Below, piece after piece: positions 14,643-23,136 of a stretch of 27,818 bases of DNA; the first letter of the stretch is position 1; each line of letters begins with the position of its first letter. The translations under genes and the position numbers were made by a program. The DNA is taken from contig CAUDEV010000006.1 in NCBI GenBank assembly GCA_958448685.1, positions 1 through 27,818 on the forward strand. The letters run 5' to 3'. Origin of the DNA: an uncultured Alphaproteobacteria bacterium (GTDB lineage Bacteria > Pseudomonadota > Alphaproteobacteria > RUG11792). The notes under the pieces were generated by a model that saw only the letters and a list, made by a program, of their open reading frames with translations, was not told where the DNA came from and searched no databases.

Positions 14643-14756
14643 TGGACATACTCTATATTCTTACTATATCCTCAACATTTCCCAGATGTCAAACATCAAA
14701 AAGTCCCATAAAATTTTAGACATTTTTCTTAGAAATATTAGGATAATAAAGTAATT

Positions 14757-15452
14757 TTAAAATGATTTTGTCGTAGCAATGGTTATACAATATATTTTTT
14801 TACATCCAGCGAAATGAAGAGCTTTACTGCAAGAATTCAAAGTTGCCCCTGTTGTGAAGACATCATCAACTAAAATTATTACTTTATTTTGAATATCTTC
14901 TGAACATTTAAATGCATCTTTAACATTTTCTAATCTTTCCTTAAAATTCTTTTCTTTTTGATATTTGGTTTTTCTTGTTCGTTTCAAAAAATTTTTGTAT
15001 TTTACTCCTGAAATTTTTGATAATTCCAAAGCAATTATATCTGCAGGATTATATCCTCTTTTAAGAACCCTCGTCCAATGAGAAGGAACAGGAACGATAT
15101 AATCTGCATTTGAAAATAATTCGCTATATTTCCTAAACAACTTGTTTGCACAATTTTTTGCTACATAGATATCTGCTTGTTTTTTTATTTTCATTATTAA
15201 ATTTATTGAATATTGATCATATTGAAATAACGATCTAGCCAAATCAAATTTTCTTTCATATTTTGAACAACTTTCACAAATATCTTGATAAGATGAGTTG
15301 AGTATTTTCCCGCACTTATTACAAAATGGATATTCTATGAAAGTTAGTCTTGAAAAACATTTTGGACAGAATATAGAATTTTCTAAAATTTCGCAACCAC
15401 AAACGATACATTTATATGGAAATATCCAATTTATGATTTCTCTTGGAGTCAT
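14757..15452 (-). CDS. comF: ComF family phosphoribosyltransferase-like protein
   Basis: About 231 residues from MTPREIINWIFPYKCIVCGC; the longer frame to 15527 would add 25 residues absent from the family. Four CxxC pairs near the N terminus (CIVCGC, FCPKC, FCNKCG, CESC) form the usual double zinc ribbon. The C-terminal PRTase domain has the PRPP-binding motif VIILVDDVFTTGATL. In naturally competent bacteria ComF helps bring single-stranded DNA through the inner membrane; in others its role is unclear. It is divergent from the type IV pilus-like secretin gene at 15531, and both protein types are often linked to DNA uptake. The repeat element B ends 37 bases beyond its stop. Confidence 0.9.
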   Translation of the reverse strand: MTPREIINWIFPYKCIVCGCEILENSIFCPKCFSRLTFIEYPFCNKCGKILNSSYQDICESCSKYERKFDLARSLFQYDQYSINLIMKIKKQADIYVAKNCANKLFRKYSELFSNADYIVPVPSHWTRVLKRGYNPADIIALELSKISGVKYKNFLKRTRKTKYQKEKNFKERLENVKDAFKCSEDIQNKVIILVDDVFTTGATLNSCSKALHFAGCKKIYCITIATTKSF

Positions 15453-15530
15453 TTCTAATTTATCTTTCCCCCTTTTAAATTTATTGTAATACAATTTTAG
15501 TAAAGGAATGGTAAATAGGATAATCACACG

Positions 15531-17132
15531 ATGAATTTTTTGAAAATCTTAATAACTTTTTCTCTTCTTTTTTCGGCTTGTGACAGAATGGTCGAAAACA
15601 AATATACATCAGCTGACATAAAAGATGATTCTGTGAAAAAATTTATGACTCCTATTGAAGATGAAGAAGAATCTATTTCTAAAAGCAATATACAAAAACC
15701 ATTCATTTCTATTCCAGAAGATTTGAAACAAGAGGTATCTATGTCTTTGAATGAATCGTTACCCCTTAAATCCGTACTTTGCGAAACTGCTAAAAAACTT
15801 AATATAAATTTTCAAATGGCTTCTGATATAAATTCCAAAATAATTTTTCAGGCAAAACACAGGCCATTTATAGAAGTGTTAGATGCGATTTGTGATATTG
15901 CGAATCTGAGATATACTATCTCTAATGGAGTTATTAGTGTTGTGAAGGATACTCCATTTTCATATACTTATGATTTGCAATTTTTAAACTTATCTAGAGA
16001 TAGTGAGAACAAAATTTCTATAGCAACTGAAGTCACCTCTATTTCTGGGGATAATTCCGACAAATCTCAAAATCCATCAGATAGCAATGTTGTTGTGAAA
16101 GCAAAAAGTGATTTTTGGTCAGAATTGGATGAAGCTTTAAAAATAATATTAAGATCTAATGAAAAAGATAACATGAAATATTCAATAAATAAGCAATCCG
16201 GAATTATAACTGTTTTTGCTAATTCAAAAGTTCAAAAAGAAGTTCGAGACTATATCGAAAAAGTCAGGATTTCTACTATGAGTCAGGTTCTAATAGAAGC
16301 AAAAATTATAGAAGTTTCTCTAAAGAATGAATATAGAAGAGGAATTAATTGGGGAATGCTGAGTGGAAGATTTAAATTGGAAAGTTCCTTTGGGTCGGAT
16401 TCATCGAGTGTTTTAAATAACGTTGGTTCTCATGGAACTCCTGTTAGTTTTTCATATTCTAAAAATAATATGAACACTATCTTAAATGCTTTAGAAGAAT
16501 TTGGTTCAACAAGAACAATATCTAATCCAAGGATAACAGCAATGAATAACCAAGCTGCTGTTTTGAAAGTTGCACAGAATTATGTCTACTTTAAATTGAA
16601 TTATGACAAAACTTATGCTTCTTCCAATACAGATAGAACTGATATTTCCGTATCAACCGATATAAAAACAGTTCCTATAGGATTAGTTATGTTCGTTCAG
16701 CCTTCAATTGATGTGACAAATAATACAGTTACTTTATTTCTCCGTCCAACTATAACGAAATTGTTTGATAAAGTAAATGACCCTGCGGTTGATATAGCTA
16801 TGAGAGCGGCATCTTCAGATAAAACTCAATATGAGCAATCAAAAGTGCCGGTCACTGAGGTTCGTGAAGTTGCATCTGTTTTAAAATTAAATGATGGGGA
16901 AATAGCTGTTTTAGGAGGTTTTATGGAATCCCGTTCTTTGAAAAACAAATCAGGATTACCAGGAATAAAAGATGTTCCAGGAGTTGGAGAACTAGCGTCT
17001 TCTTATGGAATGGGAGATGGTGTTGTTGAGTTGGTTATTTTAATAAAAGTACGTTTATTAAACAAAAACACAAACCAAAAAGCAGCAGATATTAGATTAC
17101 AGCGTTTTGTTCCTGATCCAAGACCGTTTTAA
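15531..17132 (+). CDS. Type IV pilus/MSHA-type secretin (MshL/PilQ-like)
   Basis: A 533-residue outer-membrane secretin. It has a lipoprotein-like signal (LLFSAC, C17; the residue at -3 is atypical), then a secretin N-terminal segment with LPLKSVLCETAKKLNINFQM, an N1-like domain ending ITVFANSKVQKEVRDYIEKV, and the C-terminal secretin domain (about 255-515). The domain contains QVLIEAKIIEVSLKNEYRRGINWG, FGSTRTISNPRITAMNNQAA and VREVASVLKLNDGEIAVLGG with GIKDVPGVGEL. Such proteins form the ring through which a type IV or MSHA-like pilus passes. The layout (no AMIN domain, short N part) is closest to MshL. None of the other pilus genes is in the window. It converges on the gene at 17136 with only three bases between the stops. 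Confidence 0.88.
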   Translation: MNFLKILITFSLLFSACDRMVENKYTSADIKDDSVKKFMTPIEDEEESISKSNIQKPFISIPEDLKQEVSMSLNESLPLKSVLCETAKKLNINFQMASDINSKIIFQAKHRPFIEVLDAICDIANLRYTISNGVISVVKDTPFSYTYDLQFLNLSRDSENKISIATEVTSISGDNSDKSQNPSDSNVVVKAKSDFWSELDEALKIILRSNEKDNMKYSINKQSGIITVFANSKVQKEVRDYIEKVRISTMSQVLIEAKIIEVSLKNEYRRGINWGMLSGRFKLESSFGSDSSSVLNNVGSHGTPVSFSYSKNNMNTILNALEEFGSTRTISNPRITAMNNQAAVLKVAQNYVYFKLNYDKTYASSNTDRTDISVSTDIKTVPIGLVMFVQPSIDVTNNTVTLFLRPTITKLFDKVNDPAVDIAMRAASSDKTQYEQSKVPVTEVREVASVLKLNDGEIAVLGGFMESRSLKNKSGLPGIKDVPGVGELASSYGMGDGVVELVILIKVRLLNKNTNQKAADIRLQRFVPDPRPF

Positions 17133-17135
17133 TAT

Positions 17136-18074
17136 TTATTGAGAAACTGTGTTAAATGTGCATTGAAACATTACATGCATAAGGAGTATGCCGTGTTCTT
17201 GTGCAAATTTTACCAAAAAGCGCTTTGCATTATCTGAAAGTATTTTCTCGGTAATTACAATTTGTCTTGGAAATTTGCCTTCTTTATGCAAATTTCTCAT
17301 GATTACACTTATGTCTCTTAATTCCCCTAAAATTGGAATTCCTTTTATTACTCTGCCAATTTCCATTTGATCAATAAGTAATATACCAACAGGATTGAAA
17401 TTAAATGTAACATCTTCGTTAGATACAATTTCTCTGAAGAAAGCTTCAGCGGAATCTATATTTCCAATTAAAAGAACATCTGGAATTTCAGAAGAGGTCT
17501 CGGATCTTTTTATGATTGCATCAAATTTTTTCTGTTTTTTGATTTTTTGATTATATAAAATCCTGCTTAAGAATCTTGGAACCATCAGCATAAAACTCAA
17601 TACAAAAGCATTTATAACAAGAACCGAATATGGCAAAAAGTCTTCTTGATTCATCAGCATCATCAAAGGGAAAAACAAAGCATTTGTCAATATAACCGAG
17701 ATAAATATAGGAACCATATCTTCAACTGATGTATAACGCCAAAATGTCTGATAAGTCTGAAGCCAGGAAAACACACTAGCAGAAACAAGTCCAAAAACAA
17801 GCATATTTTTTAAAATATATATAGGGGAATAATCCAAAAAATCCATACCTATTCTTAAATGAATAGAAATAAATAAAGATAGAAAAGCAACAAAACTATC
17901 AAAAATCAAAATTAAATATGGAGAATAACCACGTGTTGATTGTTGGTTGTGATAGCCATTTCTTTTGCGTCGTGAGTCAGAAGTTGAAAATAATAACCTC
18001 ACTATGCTTTTTGTGTTTGAATAAGCTTTATCAAGAAATTTCCCGAATTTTGCAAAGGTTGTTTCTATACTCAT
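17136..18074 (-). CDS. CapD/WbpM-type polysaccharide biosynthesis protein, membrane and CoA-binding-like part only
   Basis: A 312-residue protein. It has about four membrane helices between residues 50 and 172, then a Rossmann-like CoA-binding domain (about 193-300: IPDVLLIGNIDSAEAFFREI, VGILLIDQMEIGRVIKGIPI, ILGELRDISVIMRN). In WbpM/CapD-type nucleotide-sugar dehydratases this module is followed by a short-chain dehydrogenase catalytic domain of about 330 residues. Here the protein ends at FNTVSQ and the converging secretin gene begins three bases on, so the catalytic domain is absent. It is translated from MSIETTF behind a strong AGGAG, 14 bases after rpoD, so expression looks intact. It may be a truncated relic or a regulatory/membrane partner of a separate enzyme. 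Confidence 0.8.
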   Translation of the reverse strand: MSIETTFAKFGKFLDKAYSNTKSIVRLLFSTSDSRRKRNGYHNQQSTRGYSPYLILIFDSFVAFLSLFISIHLRIGMDFLDYSPIYILKNMLVFGLVSASVFSWLQTYQTFWRYTSVEDMVPIFISVILTNALFFPLMMLMNQEDFLPYSVLVINAFVLSFMLMVPRFLSRILYNQKIKKQKKFDAIIKRSETSSEIPDVLLIGNIDSAEAFFREIVSNEDVTFNFNPVGILLIDQMEIGRVIKGIPILGELRDISVIMRNLHKEGKFPRQIVITEKILSDNAKRFLVKFAQEHGILLMHVMFQCTFNTVSQ

Positions 18075-18088
18075 TAATTCTCTCCTAA

Positions 18089-19945
18089 TTAACTATCCAA
18101 AAAGCTTCTTAATTTCCTAGATCTGCTTGGATGTTTTAATTTTCTTAAGGCTTTTGCTTCTATTTGACGTATCCTCTCTCTTGTGACAGAAAATTGTTGT
18201 CCCACTTCTTCCAATGTGTGATCTGTTGGAAGACCAATTCCAAACCTCATTCGAAGAACCTTCTCTTCTCTCCCTGTTAATGTTGATAAAATTTTTGTAG
18301 TTGCTGATTTCAAATTTGATTGTATTGCGGCATCAACAGGCATAAGAACATTTTTATCTTCTATAAAATCACTTAAATGACTTTCATCTTCATCACCTAT
18401 TGGAGTTTCAAGGCTAATAGGATCTTTCGCAATTTTCATTACTTTTCGGACTTTCTCAATTGGCATAGATAATCTTGTCGCAAGTTCTTCATGTGTTGGT
18501 TCTCTTCCAAGTTCACTCATAAGTTGCTTTGACATTCTAACAAGTTTATTTATCGTTTCAATCATATGAACAGGAATTCTTATTGTCCTTGCTTGATCTG
18601 CAATTGATCTCGTGATAGCTTGTCTAATCCACCATGTTGCATATGTGGAAAACTTATATCCACGTCTATATTCGAATTTATCTACAGCTTTCATCAAACC
18701 AATATTTCCCTCTTGAATCAAATCCAAAAATTGTAGTCCTCGATTTGTATAGCGTTTTGCTATTGATATAACTAATCTCAGGTTTGCTTCTATCATTTCT
18801 TTTTTCGCTTTTGCTTCAGTTCGTTCAGATTTTTGAATTAATTGAAGTATATTTCTTAAAAACGAAAATGGAACCATTGAAACTGATTCTGCATTTTGTG
18901 AAATTTGAACTAAATTTTCTAAATGATGAAGATTAGAAATATAAAACTCTTTCCAAGCAGAATTCTTTTTCGAAGCTATAGCCTCCAACCAACTTGAATC
19001 AAAGTTTTTGTCAACGAAATTAGAAATGAAGTCCTCTCTCTTGATGCCTAATTTTGTTGCTTCAGATATAAGTTTGCGTTCTATATCGGAAATTCCAGAA
19101 ATCAAAGAAATGTGCTGATCTTTTATAATATTTATCCTTTTTGTATTCAAATTTATGTCAAAGAAATTCTCTATAATTTCTTTTTGTAAAGATTGGTATT
19201 CTTTATTCTTTTGTATTTTTGTTTGATTAAAATTCAATGATTTTTGTATTTCGAAAATTTTATTAAACAACTCTAAATGTTTATCAAAAAGAGCAATAAG
19301 TTTATTTTTCGATTCTTCATCATTTGTAATAACTGGCTGGATATTTTCTTCTTCTAAGTATTCTTCATTTTCTTCTGGTTCATGATAACTTAATTCTTCT
19401 TCCGGATTTCCTGAATCAGTGTTTACGATATCTCTTAAGAGAATTATATCATCTTTCAGACGATCACGAAGATTTGTGATCGCATCTGCAGTTATCTGAG
19501 TTACGCAAAGTGCACCGAAAAGTGAATATCTCGATTCTTCTATCTTCTTTGCAATAACAACTTCACCTTCTCTTGAAAGTAAGGTAACATTTCCCATTTC
19601 TTTTAGATATAACTTAACAGGATCATCACCTTTTCCTTCATCAATAATCTCTGCTTCCTCTTCTTTATTTTCAAGAGGAGTATCATCGGATTGTGCTTCA
19701 TTATCAAGCATCAGAGATTCTGCTTCTTCTATATTTATTATTTTTACGTCATTTTCATTGAAATATGCCATAATAGAGGAAAGTTTATCAGAATCATATT
19801 CAGAACTAGGTAATATATCGTTTAATTCTTCATATGTTAAATAACCTCTAACTTTATATAATTTCATTAAAGACGAAACATTTGGATCATCCGCAATCAG
19901 TTGTTCATCTATTATATTTTCGGTTTCTTTTTTCATGATTATCAA
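18089..19945 (-). CDS. rpoD: RNA polymerase primary sigma factor (sigma-70)
   Basis: A 618-residue housekeeping sigma factor. Region 1.1 (about 20-65), region 1.2 (DDPVKLYLKEMGNVTLLSREGE) and a long non-conserved insert precede region 2 (EANLRLVISIAKRYTNRGLQ, then LIQEGNIGLMKAVDKFEYRR and YATWWIRQAITRSI), region 3, and region 4 with the -35-reading helix-turn-helix (TLEEVGQQFSVTRERIRQIE). It directs core polymerase to TTGACA/TATAAT-type promoters. The start is either ATG 19945 or ATG 19936 (MKKETEN); neither has a good ribosome-binding site. It follows dnaG by 16 bases, the macromolecular-synthesis arrangement, without rpsU nearby. Confidence 0.97.
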   Translation of the reverse strand: MIIMKKETENIIDEQLIADDPNVSSLMKLYKVRGYLTYEELNDILPSSEYDSDKLSSIMAYFNENDVKIINIEEAESLMLDNEAQSDDTPLENKEEEAEIIDEGKGDDPVKLYLKEMGNVTLLSREGEVVIAKKIEESRYSLFGALCVTQITADAITNLRDRLKDDIILLRDIVNTDSGNPEEELSYHEPEENEEYLEEENIQPVITNDEESKNKLIALFDKHLELFNKIFEIQKSLNFNQTKIQKNKEYQSLQKEIIENFFDINLNTKRINIIKDQHISLISGISDIERKLISEATKLGIKREDFISNFVDKNFDSSWLEAIASKKNSAWKEFYISNLHHLENLVQISQNAESVSMVPFSFLRNILQLIQKSERTEAKAKKEMIEANLRLVISIAKRYTNRGLQFLDLIQEGNIGLMKAVDKFEYRRGYKFSTYATWWIRQAITRSIADQARTIRIPVHMIETINKLVRMSKQLMSELGREPTHEELATRLSMPIEKVRKVMKIAKDPISLETPIGDEDESHLSDFIEDKNVLMPVDAAIQSNLKSATTKILSTLTGREEKVLRMRFGIGLPTDHTLEEVGQQFSVTRERIRQIEAKALRKLKHPSRSRKLRSFLDS

Positions 19946-19961
19946 AATACTTTCAAAATAA

Positions 19962-21680
19962 TTATTTCTTTTTTAAGATAGAATCTAATTTTAATGCTTT
20001 TAATCTATCCCAACTTGAAGTGGACATATCATCTTCACACTCAGTTTTTGCTATCTTTAATTCTTTTTCATATAAGATTTTATAAACTCCTATCTTGAAT
20101 ATATTTTTCCAAAGATCTAAAGCAGATTTTTCATCTAAATTCGAATATACATAAGAACGACCTACTGTATTTTTGACGATATCAACAGTCTCTTGGAATT
20201 TCTCAATTCCGGAATTGATATTATCATAACTTTCAACGATATAATTTCGCAAACCTTCGAATTTCTCGTTTGTAAACTCAACAGATGCCAATTCTTCAAT
20301 AACACTCGAAACTATAGACGGATACATTATTAGGATATACAATAAAGAAGCTTCTCGCAATAAAATTTTTTCTTTTTTGTCAACAACCTGCGGAAAAGAA
20401 ACCTCAGTATTCCGAGGTGATTTATTTTTTAATAAATATTGAATTCTATTCGATATTTCGTTTTTATAAAGAGATTTTATATCTGTATTTTGAATTTCAT
20501 TTATATGAGAATAAATTTGTTTTTTCCATTCCGCTATTTTTTCTGGAGTTTTCTTATTTAATGAATCAAGTTCTCTTAAGAAATAATTCCAAATGAAGTC
20601 AATAAGATAGTCAGATGAATTTAACAAATTCCTCATTTCTGATTGGTTGTGTTTTTTCAAAAAAGAATCTGGATCATCGTCATCAGGCAATATGCAAAAT
20701 CTCAATGTTTTTCCAGGTTCCAAATAAGCCATAGATAACAAAGCTACTCTGACCATAGCTTTATATCCTGCTTTATCCCCATCTAAACACATTATTGGTT
20801 CGTTGGAATATCTCCAGATTTTAGCCAAATGTTCCGGAGATAATGCTGTTCCCATTGATGCAACAGAAGTATTGAATCCGTATTTATGCATGTTCACAAC
20901 ATCCATATATCCCTCTACGATAATAAAAGGGTTATCTTTTGTTACATTTTTCAACGCAAGATTGTATCCGTATAAAACTTCTCTTTTTTGAAATAATTCT
21001 GATTCTGATGAATTCAAGTATTTCGGAACTGCATCTTTTTTTATCCCACGCCCTCCAAATGCTATTGGCCATCCTTTTTTATTAAATACGGGAAACATTA
21101 ATCTATCCCTGAATTTAGAAACCAATCGATTTTCTTTTTGAGTAAATAAATCACAGGCGAGTATGTCTTTAATATTAAATGTCTTTTTCAGAAAACTCAG
21201 TAAAGCTTCACTATCAAAAGGAGCATACCCTATTGAAAACTTCTCGATTAATTCATCATCGATTTCTCTTTGTTTACAATATTGCAAAGCAACCGGAGAT
21301 TCTTTCAGTTTCCCCTTAAAAAATTCTAAAGTTTTTTGTAAAATTTTTATTTTTTCTTCCGACACATAATTTTGAGAACTTTTTTCTGGCAATTTAACAC
21401 CAGCTATTTCTGCAAGTTTTTCCACAGCCTGGATAAATTGTAGGCCATGTTTTTTCATTAAATATTCAAATATATCTCCAGAAACTCCACATCCAAAGCA
21501 ATAATAAGTTCCTTTGTTGTCATTAACAAAAAATGATCCGGTTTTTTCTGCATGAAACGGACAATTACCAACAAATTCGTTTCCTTTTTTTTGTAAATCA
21601 ACATCTTTGGAAACTATTTGAGAGAGAGGTATTTTTTCTTTTATTCTTGCGATAGCGATATTAAATTCAGAATTTGCCAT
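19962..21680 (-). CDS. dnaG: DNA primase
   Basis: A 572-residue protein that makes RNA primers at the replication fork. The N-terminal CHC2 zinc ribbon has C40, H43, C61 and C64 (NCPFHAEKTGSF, YYCFGCGVSGD). The catalytic core follows, with FGGRGI and the TOPRIM motifs FIIVEGYMDVV and CLDGDKAGYKA, whose E and DxD residues bind metal. The C-terminal helicase-binding region is divergent and AT-rich. It is divergent from the CPA2 antiporter gene with 89 bases between, and co-directional with rpoD. Confidence 0.97.
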   Translation of the reverse strand: MANSEFNIAIARIKEKIPLSQIVSKDVDLQKKGNEFVGNCPFHAEKTGSFFVNDNKGTYYCFGCGVSGDIFEYLMKKHGLQFIQAVEKLAEIAGVKLPEKSSQNYVSEEKIKILQKTLEFFKGKLKESPVALQYCKQREIDDELIEKFSIGYAPFDSEALLSFLKKTFNIKDILACDLFTQKENRLVSKFRDRLMFPVFNKKGWPIAFGGRGIKKDAVPKYLNSSESELFQKREVLYGYNLALKNVTKDNPFIIVEGYMDVVNMHKYGFNTSVASMGTALSPEHLAKIWRYSNEPIMCLDGDKAGYKAMVRVALLSMAYLEPGKTLRFCILPDDDDPDSFLKKHNQSEMRNLLNSSDYLIDFIWNYFLRELDSLNKKTPEKIAEWKKQIYSHINEIQNTDIKSLYKNEISNRIQYLLKNKSPRNTEVSFPQVVDKKEKILLREASLLYILIMYPSIVSSVIEELASVEFTNEKFEGLRNYIVESYDNINSGIEKFQETVDIVKNTVGRSYVYSNLDEKSALDLWKNIFKIGVYKILYEKELKIAKTECEDDMSTSSWDRLKALKLDSILKKK

Positions 21681-21756
21681 CTTTTTTTATTATTACTACT
21701 CTTTCCCATATAGATTTTCCATCATAAAAGTGTTAAATTCAAGAGTAAAAATATGA

Positions 21757-21762
21757 TATAAT
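21757..21762 (+). promoter_or_regulatory. -10 box (TATAAT) immediately before the antiporter gene
   Basis: A consensus TATAAT ends seven bases before the ATG at 21770. A transcript started from it would begin at or within a base or two of the start codon. No ribosome-binding site lies between them. The -35 candidate (TTAAAT, 18-base spacer) is weak. Confidence 0.45.
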
Positions 21763-21769
21763 AAATATT

Positions 21770-23026
21770 ATGAATAATGAATACGTTTTTGCCCATCTTA
21801 CTATAATAATTTTGGTTGCTGCAATCTCGGGAACATTGCTTGCCAGATTGAATCAGCCAATAATGGTGGGTTATATCCTTGCTGGGATTATGTTTGGTCC
21901 AAGTGGATTTAGTTTCATTTCTTCGCAAGATCAAATCCAATTCTATTCTGAACTCGGCATATTGTTATTATTGTTCGTTATTGGTATGGAATTGAATATT
22001 CGTTCATTTATCCGAATGTGGAAAATTCCAACTTTATTTACGGTTATTCAAGTTGTTGTTAATGCTTTGATTGCTATATTATTATCCACATTATTTAATT
22101 TGCCTCTCTATGTTTCGTTACTATTTGCGTTCATAGTTTCACTTTCCTCAACAGCAGCTATCGTCAAAGTTTTGGAATATCTTGGAGAATTGAAAACTGA
22201 TATAGGACACATTTCAATTGGCATACTCGTTGCTCAAGACATAGCGATTGTCCCAATGATGTTAATAATAAAAGAATGCGGTTCTTTTGACTCTTCTGTA
22301 GTAGTAGATTTGTTGGTTGCAATCGGGCTCGTTGTTATGCTAATAAAATATCTCGGAAAAAAGGAAAAGATAATAATTCCCGCAAAACACCTTCTTCCAA
22401 ATCCTGATCTGACTCCTGTTGTCACATTAGCCTTGTGTTTTGCATCTGCATCAATTGTTGTTTTATTCGGACTTTCAGAAGCCTATGGAGCATTTTTAGC
22501 CGGGTTATTCATTGGAAACACCCAAGAACGACAAAATATCCTAAATAGCGTAAAACCAATACAAAACGTTCTTTTAATGGCTTTTTTCCTATCTGTTGGT
22601 CTTATGTTTGACTTAAATTTCTTAGCAGAGAATTGGCCTGTGGTTTTTCTTGTATTAATAGGAATTACTGCCTGGAAAATATTATTTAACTCTTTAGTTT
22701 TAAGTTTCTTTTCGATAGAATTAGCTAAAGCGACATCTATTGGCATTATATTGGCACAACTTGGAGAATTTTCCCTCATACTCGCAAATGTTGCTACTCA
22801 ATCTCAAATAATCGGTGAATTTGGCCAGAAATTGATAATATGCGTGACAGCGCTTTCTCTCTCCATAAGCCCAGTATTCATTGCTCTTTCTAACAGAACA
22901 AAAGACTTGTCATTTGTTGGAGATAATTCACTTTCATCAATTTTCAAAGTCTTATTTTCCAAAAGCTTTTCTAAAAACGTGAAGACCTTGTCTCTGGAAT
23001 ATAAACGAATGAAGTCAGAAGATTAA
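21770..23026 (+). CDS. Monovalent cation:proton antiporter, CPA2 family (KefB-like membrane domain)
   Basis: A 418-residue multi-helix membrane protein matching the Na+/H+ exchanger domain of the CPA2 family. Marks are LARLNQPIMVGYILAGIMFGPSG, ELGILLLLFVIGMELNIRSF, SLSSTAAIVKVLEYLGE with ILVAQDIAIVPMML, FGLSEAYGAFLAGLFIGNT and QLGEFSLILANVA. The aspartate in AQDIAIVP is the expected ion-binding acid. Full KefB/KefC carry a cytosolic RCK (TrkA-N) domain after the membrane part; this protein ends about 35 residues after the last helix, so it is a short form without nucleotide regulation. It probably exports K+ or Na+ in exchange for protons. It is divergent from dnaG. Confidence 0.9.
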   Translation: MNNEYVFAHLTIIILVAAISGTLLARLNQPIMVGYILAGIMFGPSGFSFISSQDQIQFYSELGILLLLFVIGMELNIRSFIRMWKIPTLFTVIQVVVNALIAILLSTLFNLPLYVSLLFAFIVSLSSTAAIVKVLEYLGELKTDIGHISIGILVAQDIAIVPMMLIIKECGSFDSSVVVDLLVAIGLVVMLIKYLGKKEKIIIPAKHLLPNPDLTPVVTLALCFASASIVVLFGLSEAYGAFLAGLFIGNTQERQNILNSVKPIQNVLLMAFFLSVGLMFDLNFLAENWPVVFLVLIGITAWKILFNSLVLSFFSIELAKATSIGIILAQLGEFSLILANVATQSQIIGEFGQKLIICVTALSLSISPVFIALSNRTKDLSFVGDNSLSSIFKVLFSKSFSKNVKTLSLEYKRMKSED

Positions 23027-23055
23027 ACAACCTCTTAAGCTTTATGCAAAACGCA

Positions 23056-23082
23056 ATTTATAATTTTTTAGCTATTATAAAT
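23056..23082. terminator. AT-rich inverted repeat between convergent genes
   Basis: ATTTATAAT and its exact complement ATTATAAAT are separated by nine bases including a T5 run, between the antiporter stop and the end of the permease pseudogene. It could terminate either direction weakly. The stem is all A-T, so confidence is low. Confidence 0.35.
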
Positions 23083-23136
23083 CTTCTCGACATATTTGAT
23101 CAGTTTTTTATATTTTTTCCCAATTTCATAAATATT

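Larger units (their letters stand above)
14330..14719 (+). repeat. MITE-like repeat element, copy B (complete)
   Basis: A 390-bp element bounded by 34-bp terminal inverted repeats at 14330-14363 and 14686-14719. The outer 22 bp are perfect (CTAAAATTTTATGGGACTTT on the left) and 31 of 34 match overall. Inside, in order, are a small hairpin (14389-14424), a long interrupted stem-loop (14437-14556) and a GC-rich 18-bp hairpin (14595-14642). There is no open frame of interest and no transposase. Copy C matches the left 315 bases and copy A the right 227. No convincing target-site duplication is visible. The structure fits a miniature inverted-repeat transposable element. Confidence 0.88.

Noticed and set aside
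14330..14719. Rho-independent terminator for comF as the role of the GC-rich hairpin in copy B
   Set aside because: The hairpin lacks a T run on either side, and its recurrence within the whole element shows it belongs to the repeat.
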